Shown: in pieces, positions 1 through 4,592 of the stretch
Layout: every line of letters begins with the position of its first letter
How positions within the stretch are numbered: the stretch's first letter is position 1
Assembly (NCBI GenBank): GCA_020847555.1
Contig: JADLBT010000110.1
Span: 1 to 5,498, forward strand
Reading direction: 5' to 3'
DNA length: 5,498 bases
Source: Gemmataceae bacterium
GTDB taxonomy: Bacteria > Planctomycetota > Planctomycetia > Gemmatales > Gemmataceae
The notes under the pieces: generated by a model
The model's input: the letters and a program-made list of their open reading frames with translations, nothing else
Database searches by the model: none
Told to the model about the DNA's origin: nothing
Made by a program: the position numbers and the translations under genes

Positions 1-2
1 GC

Positions 3-533
3 AAGGGCGCCGATTGGCTCAAGGCCGTGGAAGGGCACATCCCGGCTCTGCTCAAGCGCAACCAGGAGCTGGGCTTTGTCTTCGTGGCCGGTCAGCGGCC
101 CCGGCCCAACGCTCAGGGCCGCACGCCAACGACGATGGAATGGTCCCGCAAGCTGACCGACACGGACATCAAGGTGCTCCAGGGACTGGCGCCGTACAGC
201 GAGAAAGTCCCCAACCCAGATGAGGGATTCACCCAGGCCGACCTGAAGGATCCGCAGCGGGCTCAGGCGATCTTCAAGGTTATCCGGGCCCGGCTGGAGA
301 AGGCCCGGCAGGAGCGGCCGCTCGGTTATTTGGTGCGCGAGGCTCCGGCGGAGGACGTCAAGGCGCTGCGTCAGCTGGCCGGGCACGTCCGGGCCGGGCT
401 GGTCATCGCCAAGTTCCGCAAGATCTTCACCCGGGAGGAGATGAGCGACGACCTGAGCATCGTCGCGGCCCGCCTGGGCCAGGCTCAGGACGAGTCCGAG
501 TACGAGGAGATCTTCCCCGTCTCGCCGCCGTGA
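3..533 (+). CDS. C-terminal part of a protein of unknown function
   Basis: The reading frame is open from the left edge of the window to a TGA at 531-533, giving 176 visible residues; the true start lies upstream. I do not recognise a family. The visible part is soluble, charged and mostly helical in character, with no membrane segment and no cysteine pair. It has a basic helical stretch rich in Lys, Arg and Glu in the middle (around IRARLEKARQERP) and an acidic tail (ESEYEEIFP). A GTG at 27 lies in frame, but the frame continues upstream through KGADWLKA without a stop, so an internal start there is unlikely. It converges on the DUF542 gene, with a long hairpin between them that could end both transcripts. 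The frame is probably real because it is long, ends just before the hairpin and has a normal residue composition. The function is not assignable. Confidence 0.7.
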   Translation, partial: KGADWLKAVEGHIPALLKRNQELGFVFVAGQRPRPNAQGRTPTTMEWSRKLTDTDIKVLQGLAPYSEKVPNPDEGFTQADLKDPQRAQAIFKVIRARLEKARQERPLGYLVREAPAEDVKALRQLAGHVRAGLVIAKFRKIFTREEMSDDLSIVAARLGQAQDESEYEEIFPVSPP

Positions 534-572
534 TACACGATCCGGCTGCCCTCTGATGCACGATCCGGTTGC
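531..572. repeat. 19-nt direct repeat, two copies, period 23
   Basis: TGATrCACGATCCGGyTGC occurs at 531-549 and again at 554-572, with two mismatches. The first copy begins with the stop codon of the preceding gene. The copies lie just before the long hairpin at 578-636. The origin and role are unknown; a short tandem duplication or a protein-binding pair are both possible. Confidence 0.7.
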
Positions 573-577
573 GACTT

Positions 578-636
578 GCAGGAGCCAGCTCCGTCCGGCG
601 ATCTGAGCAAGATCGCCGGGCGGAGCCGGCTCCTGC
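578..636. terminator. Long imperfect hairpin between convergent genes; possible bidirectional terminator or dispersed repeat
   Basis: The arms at 578-604 and 610-636 form a 27-bp stem with two imperfections (one A/C mismatch, one G/T pair) and a 5-nt loop, GAGCA. No T-run follows on either strand, so it is not a classical intrinsic terminator. Its position, 45 nt after the stop of the left gene and about 20 nt after the stop of the DUF542 gene, suits ending both transcripts. Each arm holds its own palindrome: GGAGCCAGCTCC at 581-592 and a perfect GGAGCCGGCTCC at 622-633. This nested layout recurs in the two other inverted repeats of the window. Confidence 0.65.
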
Positions 637-655
637 GGTGTTTGGAAACGGCTTC

Positions 656-901
656 TCAGCAGCGCTGGGGACTGCTGGCCGGCCCGATCGGCCCCTCGGG
701 ATCGTCCTGCCGATTCGCATCGAGACGACGATGCAGAATCGCGAGGATGGCTGCCGCATCAAGCCCGCGCTGCCGACACGCAAACTCCAGCGACTTGCCG
801 CCACAGCAGGTGTCGATCCCCAACTCCCGAAACACATCCAGCGTTTCGGGGTGGTCGATCACCCAATCGGGGACGGACGTATCGAGATCGCATTCGCTCA
901 T
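656..901 (-). CDS. Stand-alone ScdA_N/DUF542 domain protein (iron-sulfur cluster repair/nitric oxide response type)
   Basis: This 81-residue protein matches the short N-terminal domain of the RIC family (YtfE, ScdA, NorA). It reads VPDWVIDHPETLDVFRELGI, then DTCCGGK (Cys32-Cys33), then ACRQRGLDAAAIL, in the family order of an opening helix, a CCGGK turn, and an AC...GLD helix. In the family, this domain sits before a hemerythrin-like di-iron domain and takes part in repair of iron-sulfur centres damaged by nitric oxide or oxidants. Here the di-iron domain is absent, and residues 61-81 are a polar tail. I chose the ATG at 901 because AAGGG lies 9 nt upstream and the domain begins within ten codons. 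An in-frame ATG at 1015 would add 38 residues unlike the family. The gene is read away from the MBOAT operon, from a region with a Crp/Fnr-type dyad. The family is confident; a working role without the di-iron partner is inference. Confidence 0.85.
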   Translation of the reverse strand: MSECDLDTSVPDWVIDHPETLDVFRELGIDTCCGGKSLEFACRQRGLDAAAILAILHRRLDANRQDDPEGPIGPASSPQRC

Positions 902-1025
902 TGCGCTTGGCCCTTGAGTCGCCAGGTCACCGTTTCGTCGGCCCCGGCACGACAGCACCACTTCGAGGGCGGCCGGCCCCCACCAGATCTTGGGTCGGCT
1001 GCACGCTCTCACCATGCACGGCAGT

Positions 1026-1033
1026 TCTATATA
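1026..1033 (-). promoter_or_regulatory. Possible -10 element for the DUF542 gene
   Basis: On the minus strand, TATATAGA reads at 1033-1026 in otherwise GC-rich DNA, and no recognisable -35 stands 15-18 nt upstream. A promoter without a -35 would fit activator dependence. However, the Crp/Fnr-type dyad centre (1075.5) lies about 45 bp from the -10 centre, equivalent to roughly -54, which is not one of the usual class I or II positions. The leader to the ATG at 901 would be about 120 nt. This is weak evidence. Confidence 0.3.
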
Positions 1034-1062
1034 CGGCCAGGCGACAGGGAAACGACTGATGG

Positions 1063-1088
1063 GCGCGGGTGATTGACATCACCTGCGC
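1063..1088. promoter_or_regulatory. Crp/Fnr-type operator dyad
   Basis: GGTGAT at 1068-1073 and ATCACC at 1078-1083 form a perfect 6-bp inverted repeat around TGAC. After one mismatched pair, the symmetry continues with GCGC at 1063-1066 and GCGC at 1085-1088. The core fits both GTGA-N6-TCAC (Crp-like) and TGAT-N4-ATCA (Fnr/Dnr-like, with outer G and C instead of T and A). It lies about 174 nt upstream of the DUF542 ATG and about 92 nt upstream of the predicted MBOAT start site. The match is to the family consensus; which regulator binds is unknown. Confidence 0.5.
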
Positions 1089-1132
1089 GTAACCGAACGG
1101 CTCTGGCGGTACACCCCGCGCCGCAGTCGCGG

Positions 1133-1161
1133 TTGACAGTCGCCCCGAGCGGGGGTATAAC
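1133..1161 (+). promoter_or_regulatory. Near-consensus sigma70 promoter for the MBOAT-SGNH operon
   Basis: A perfect -35 TTGACA (1133-1138), a 17-nt spacer and a -10 TATAAC (1156-1161, five of six consensus bases) predict a transcript start near 1168. That gives a leader of about 209 nt before the MBOAT ATG at 1377. The spacer holds an inverted repeat, CCCCG-AG-CGGGG (1143-1154), which could be an operator or chance in GC-rich DNA. In such GC-rich sequence a chance match this good is unlikely. Confidence 0.7.
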
Positions 1162-1167
1162 CTGCCA

Positions 1168-1376
1168 ACCTGCATTGTCTCCACCCGCCCTGTCCTCTGC
1201 CCCGGCTCCCGCCGTATCGGCGGAGTTCATAACCCAGGACAAGCCCAGCACCGTTGGCGCTCGCCGTGCCAACCCAGGGGCAAGGTGCGCCCGCGGGCGA
1301 GCCGGAAGGGACTGCCGGCAAACCTGGCGATGGGTGCGAGCACTCCGCGTCGGTCCCGCTCTGTTGATGCGCCGCC
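1168..1376 (+). other. Long 5' leader of the MBOAT-SGNH transcript
   Basis: No gene is supported between the predicted start site and the ATG at 1377. Small structures are visible. A hairpin CCGCCG-TAT-CGGCGG lies at 1209-1223. GTTGGC (1253-1258) pairs with GCCAAC (1268-1273) around a 9-nt loop. A 12-bp palindrome CGCCCGCGGGCG lies at 1288-1299. AACCCAGG occurs twice (1231 and 1271). No known riboswitch is recognised. Confidence 0.4.
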
Positions 1377-2816
1377 ATGCAGTTCAATTCCTGGCTCTTT
1401 GTCCTGTTTTTCCTCGGCGTCTACCTCGTGTACCTCGCGCTGCCGCGCTACCGCTGGCAGAACCACCTGCTGCTGGCGGCGAGCTACACGTTCTACGGGG
1501 CGTGGGACTGGCGCTTCGCCGCTCTCATGGGGCTGACCAGCGCCGTCGATTGGTGGTGCGGACTGCGGATCGCCGACAGCGCCACCCCGCGCGGGCGCAG
1601 GGCGTTCCTGGCCGTCAGCATCGTCTCGAACCTCGTCGTCCTGGGGTTCTTCAAGTACTACAACTTCTTCCTGGACAGCCTGGACGCCCTCCTCGAACCC
1701 CTCGGCGCCACTGCTGCCGGACTGCACCTGCACATCGTCCTGCCGGTCGGTATCTCGTTCTACACGTTCCAGTCGATCTCGTACACGATCGACGTGTACC
1801 GGGACGACTGCCCGGTGTGCCGGAATCCGCTCGATTTCCTTCTGTTCGTCTCGTTCTTCCCGCAGCTCGTGGCCGGACCGATCGAGCGTGCCCGGGTGCT
1901 GCTCGAGCAGATCCAGCAACCGCGCACGTTCGACGAGGAGCGCTTTCGGCGCGGCCTGGGGCTCGTTCTGTGGGGTCTGTGGAAGAAGGTCGTCCTTGCC
2001 GATAACCTGGCCGCCATCGCCGATCCGCTCTTCGCCACCTCGGCGACGCTGCCGGCCACGCAGGCGTACCTCGCCGTCGTCGCGTTCGCGTTCCAGATTT
2101 ACTGCGACTTCTCGGCGTACTCCGACATCGCCCGCGGGCTGGCGAAGTTGCTCGGGTTCGAGCTGATGCTGAACTTCCACTTCCCGTACTTCGCCGTCAA
2201 CCCGAGCGACTTCTGGCGGCGCTGGCACATCAGCCTCTCGACCTGGCTCCGCGACTACCTGTACATCCCGCTCGGCGGCAACCGCGGCGGCGCCCTGCGG
2301 ACGTACCGCAACCTGGCGCTGACGATGCTGCTTGGCGGGTTGTGGCACGGAGCGGCGTGGAACTTCGTCTGGTGGGGGGCGTTCCACGGGGCGCTGCTGT
2401 GCGGCCACCGTCTGTGGACCGGCGGCCGGCCAATCGCGACCGCTGCCCGCGACAGCGTGGCGCGGTTCTGGGCGGTGGCGGTCATGTTTCAGTTCACGCT
2501 GTTCGGCTGGCTGCTCTTCCGCTGCACGCGGCGCGTGGACGGGCGAGACGACAGTTTCGCGCAGATCATCGAGATGCTGACGGCCTTTCGGAACGGCTGG
2601 GGTCTCGATCTGGCAGCCGTGCGGTTGGCCCTCTACCTCGCCGTGCTCGCCGTCCCGCTGCTGCTGCTGGAGTGGTACGAGTCGCGCCGCGGGCATGCCG
2701 AGATCACGTTTATGTGGCCGCGCCCTCTGCGGGTGGGGGTAGCGGCCGCGATGCTGTTCAGCTGGATCGTCTGGGGCGTGAGCGACGGGCAGGCGTTCAT
2801 CTACTTCCAGTTCTGA
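1377..2816 (+). CDS. MBOAT-family O-acyltransferase (AlgI-like)
   Basis: This 479-residue integral inner-membrane protein is full length for the AlgI/DltB-like branch of MBOAT acyltransferases, which pass an acyl group, usually acetyl, across the membrane for transfer to an extracytoplasmic glycan. It opens with the family-typical MQFNSWLFVLFFL and continues with many hydrophobic spans. Family blocks seen are LPVGISFYTFQSISY (from about 122), FFPQLVAGPIER (about 160-171), FQIYCDFSAYSDIARG (239-254), FWRRWHISLSTWLRDYLYIP (279-298, His284) and GGLWHGAAWNF (from about 321, His324). The two histidines match the conserved MBOAT pair. The protein ends with FIYFQF, a usual terminus of the family. 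An in-frame stop 12 nt upstream makes the ATG at 1377 the earliest possible start; no clear Shine-Dalgarno sequence precedes it. The SGNH gene follows after 13 nt, pointing to one acetylation unit. The donor and acceptor are not shown by the sequence. Confidence 0.93.
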   Translation: MQFNSWLFVLFFLGVYLVYLALPRYRWQNHLLLAASYTFYGAWDWRFAALMGLTSAVDWWCGLRIADSATPRGRRAFLAVSIVSNLVVLGFFKYYNFFLDSLDALLEPLGATAAGLHLHIVLPVGISFYTFQSISYTIDVYRDDCPVCRNPLDFLLFVSFFPQLVAGPIERARVLLEQIQQPRTFDEERFRRGLGLVLWGLWKKVVLADNLAAIADPLFATSATLPATQAYLAVVAFAFQIYCDFSAYSDIARGLAKLLGFELMLNFHFPYFAVNPSDFWRRWHISLSTWLRDYLYIPLGGNRGGALRTYRNLALTMLLGGLWHGAAWNFVWWGAFHGALLCGHRLWTGGRPIATAARDSVARFWAVAVMFQFTLFGWLLFRCTRRVDGRDDSFAQIIEMLTAFRNGWGLDLAAVRLALYLAVLAVPLLLLEWYESRRGHAEITFMWPRPLRVGVAAAMLFSWIVWGVSDGQAFIYFQF

Positions 2817-2829
2817 CGGGGACGTTCCG

Positions 2830-3882
2830 ATGCTGATCCCGGTGGTGCGCACACTGGCGAGCCTGGTTCGTCGGCAGAAATGGGAGATCGCCGCCGTGGC
2901 GGGACTGGCCCTCGTCGCTGGCGAGGTGTACCTGCGCCTGCCGTTCGGCCGACCGCTGGAATACCAGCCGGACGAAGAGTTGGTGGCTGTGCTGGCGCCG
3001 GGCCAGCGTTCGGCCCGGGAAACGGTCAACCGGGACGGCCACCGTGGGAAGGAGACGGACTGGTCGGCTCCGGTGATCCTGGCCGTGGGCGACTCGCAGG
3101 GGTGGGGCGCCGGTGTTGCCGACGACGAGGTCTGGACTGCCCGACTGGAAGGGTTCCTGAAGCGCCAGCGGACCTATGCCGCCTTCCAGGTGGTGAACGC
3201 CTCCCACCCGGGGCACGGCCCGTATCAGCACTACCAGCGCGCCCGCCGCGTGCTGGAGAAGCGCCGGGTGGACGCGGTGATCGTGCGGGCGTCGCTCGAG
3301 GACTGGAACTTCCGGCCGGCGCCGCCGGAACAGGTGCCGCAACTCATCGAGGAGGCCCGCTTTCGCCAGTCGGTGCGCCGGTACACGAAAGTGGTGCCGT
3401 TCCTGGTGAAGCGGGTGAAGGAACAGGCCGCCTCCATCCAGACGACGTTCCGCCCGCGCCCCGCCGCCGCCTCGGCTGGGCCGTCGAAGGAGCGGGGCGA
3501 GCGCATGTGGCGGGAGCACGGCCCGTGGTGGGAACGGCTCGCCGACCTGGCGCACCGGCATGACGTCCCGCTGGTGTTCCTCGTGTACGACCCGCTCGGC
3601 CTGCCCGGGTCGGCCGTCCTGCACGACCGGCTCCGTGACTTCGCGGAGAAGCGGACCGGCGCCCACGTGTTTCGACTCGGGCCGGAGGCGTTCGGTCTGC
3701 GGGGTGGCTCTCCGGAGGAGAGAGATCGTGAATTCCGGACCCGGTTTGCGCTGCCCCACGACCCGCACGCCAACCCGCTGCAGCACGAGGTGATTGGCCG
3801 GGCGGTCCACGGTTTCCTGGCGGAGAGCGGTATCCTGGCGGTCGCCGGCGCGCGCCGACAGGTGCTCCACGCCGAGCGCTAG
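2830..3882 (+). CDS. Membrane-anchored SGNH/GDSL-hydrolase-like protein, partner of the MBOAT
   Basis: This 350-residue protein has a short N-terminal membrane segment (about 18-35) after basic residues RRQK, so the rest should face the periplasm. SGNH blocks seen are ILAVGDSQGWGAG with nucleophile Ser89, VNASHPGHGPYQHYQ (Asn123, Gly128, Gly130), and a C-terminal HDPHANPLQHEVIG with Asp311 and His313 in the usual D-x-H pair. Block III, normally GxND, reads ASLEDW (154-159) and lacks the canonical Asn, so Asn123 or another residue may supply the oxyanion hole. The ATG at 2830 is preceded by GGGGA with a 7-nt gap. It starts 13 nt after the MBOAT stop, so the two are probably co-transcribed. By analogy with AlgI working with AlgX or AlgJ, it likely transfers or removes acyl groups on an exported polysaccharide. 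A plain esterase is the alternative. Confidence 0.82.
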   Translation: MLIPVVRTLASLVRRQKWEIAAVAGLALVAGEVYLRLPFGRPLEYQPDEELVAVLAPGQRSARETVNRDGHRGKETDWSAPVILAVGDSQGWGAGVADDEVWTARLEGFLKRQRTYAAFQVVNASHPGHGPYQHYQRARRVLEKRRVDAVIVRASLEDWNFRPAPPEQVPQLIEEARFRQSVRRYTKVVPFLVKRVKEQAASIQTTFRPRPAAASAGPSKERGERMWREHGPWWERLADLAHRHDVPLVFLVYDPLGLPGSAVLHDRLRDFAEKRTGAHVFRLGPEAFGLRGGSPEERDREFRTRFALPHDPHANPLQHEVIGRAVHGFLAESGILAVAGARRQVLHAER

Positions 3883-3887
3883 CGGAA

Positions 3888-3930
3888 CCAGCCCGGAGCG
3901 CCAGCGCCGGGCGCTGGCGCTCCGGGCTGG
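3888..3930. terminator. Perfect 21-bp inverted repeat between convergent genes; possible bidirectional terminator
   Basis: The arm at 3888-3908 is the exact reverse complement of 3910-3930, with a single base between them; the real loop must open a few pairs. It fills the gap between the SGNH stop (3882) and the leuD stop (3936). There is no T-run on either strand. Each arm contains its own inverted repeat, GCGC-CA-GCGC at 3898-3907 and its mirror at 3911-3920. It may act as a terminator, a mobile or REP-like repeat, or both. Confidence 0.75.
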
Positions 3931-3935
3931 CAGGA

Positions 3936-4499
3936 TCACGCCTTCAGCATCCCGACCTTGCGCGCATACGCGAACACCCCGCCCGCCTCGACGATTGGCG
4001 CCACCTCGCCGAGCGGCTTCAGCTGCCATCGCTCGCCGGTCGTCAGATTGTGCAGGACGCCCTCGGCCACGTCGATGCGCACCTCGTCGCCGGTGCAGAC
4101 CTTCTCGCACAGCCGCTGCTCGCACTCGAACGGCACGAGGTAGCCGCCGTTGACCGCGTTGCGGAAGAAGATGCGAGCGTAGAACTCCGCCACCACCGCC
4201 TCGATGCCGGCCGCGTCCAGCGCGATGGGAGCATGTTCGCGTGACGACCCGCAGCCGAAGTTGCGCCCGCCGACGATCACCTTGTACGGCGAGACGAACT
4301 CGTTGTCGGTGTGGAACGGAACGTGCCCCCTGGGGAGCCCGGCCTGCCCCGGCGGCACCGACGACAGCGCGTACTTGCCGAACTGCTTGTATTCCTCGGG
4401 GATGGACGGGTCGAACGTCAGATACTGAGCCGGGATGATCTGGTCGGTATCGACGTTGTCGCCCAGGACGTAGGCCTTGCCGGTAATGGTTTGCAGCAT
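3936..4499 (-). CDS. leuD: 3-isopropylmalate dehydratase small subunit
   Basis: LeuD is the swivel-domain subunit that, with LeuC, converts 2-isopropylmalate to 3-isopropylmalate in leucine synthesis. The 187-residue product shows GKAYVLGDNVDTDQIIPAQY at residues 7-26, the loop GGRNFGCGSSREHAP at 77-91 that holds the substrate phosphate and carboxylate side, FYARIFFRNAVNGG (106-119) and the C-terminal EAGGVFAYARK. The opening pattern is that of the archaeal-type/aconitase-like LeuD rather than the enterobacterial type. Residues about 49-72 (PPGQAGLPRGHV and on to FVSP) are extra relative to the compact archaeal-type proteins of about 165 residues. I took the ATG at 4499; an in-frame TTG at 4511 would add four residues. 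No Shine-Dalgarno is seen, and a large inverted repeat ends 16 nt upstream. It follows leuC in the same operon. Confidence 0.95.
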   Translation of the reverse strand: MLQTITGKAYVLGDNVDTDQIIPAQYLTFDPSIPEEYKQFGKYALSSVPPGQAGLPRGHVPFHTDNEFVSPYKVIVGGRNFGCGSSREHAPIALDAAGIEAVVAEFYARIFFRNAVNGGYLVPFECEQRLCEKVCTGDEVRIDVAEGVLHNLTTGERWQLKPLGEVAPIVEAGGVFAYARKVGMLKA

Positions 4500-4515
4500 G
4501 GTGGGGAACAAGCAA

Positions 4516-4581
4516 GCCCACGGGCTGCGTCCCGTGGGTGATGTCGCAAGGGATCTGGCCCACGAGACGCAGCCCGTGGGC
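4516..4581. repeat. Nested inverted repeat in the leuC-leuD gap
   Basis: The arms at 4516-4538 and 4559-4581 are reverse complements over 23 bp with one mismatch, around a 20-nt loop. Each arm also folds on itself: CCCACGGG at 4517-4524 pairs with CCCGTGGG at 4531-4538, and CCCACG (4559-4564) pairs with the CGTGGG of the right arm end. The element fills most of the 93 nt between leuC and leuD, starting 11 nt after the leuC stop. It looks like a REP/MITE-type palindromic repeat dropped into the operon. Whether it affects leuD expression cannot be told. Confidence 0.75.
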
Positions 4582-4592
4582 CTGGAATGACA

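Noticed and set aside
902..1015. Upstream in-frame ATG at 1015 for the DUF542 gene
   Set aside because: It adds 38 residues unlike the family, has no Shine-Dalgarno and lies only about 13 nt from the possible -10. The ATG at 901 has AAGGG in place.
1073..1078. A second TTGACA inside the Crp/Fnr-type dyad
   Set aside because: No -10-like hexamer stands 16-18 nt downstream on the plus strand. The bases are explained by the dyad and its spacer.
1317..1355. GGCAAACC followed by GGGTGCGAGC, reminiscent of the c-di-GMP-I (GEMM) riboswitch core
   Set aside because: The GAAA tetraloop, the GGGACGCAAAGC segment and the second hairpin with its receptor are not present. The match is only eight bases.
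1073..2005. A 310-codon plus-strand frame over the promoter and the start of the MBOAT gene
   Set aside because: It would run through the sigma70 promoter and shadow the MBOAT frame, and its translation is Arg, Pro and Ala rich with no recognisable domain.
1227..3029. A 600-codon open frame on the minus strand
   Set aside because: It lies opposite the MBOAT gene, which has clear family motifs. Its translation is low-complexity, rich in Arg, Glu, Gln and Pro, as expected from the reverse of a GC-rich gene.
4500..4511. TTG at 4511 as the leuD start
   Set aside because: It adds only four residues and has no Shine-Dalgarno. The ATG at 4499 begins the usual MLQTITGKAY-like family start.
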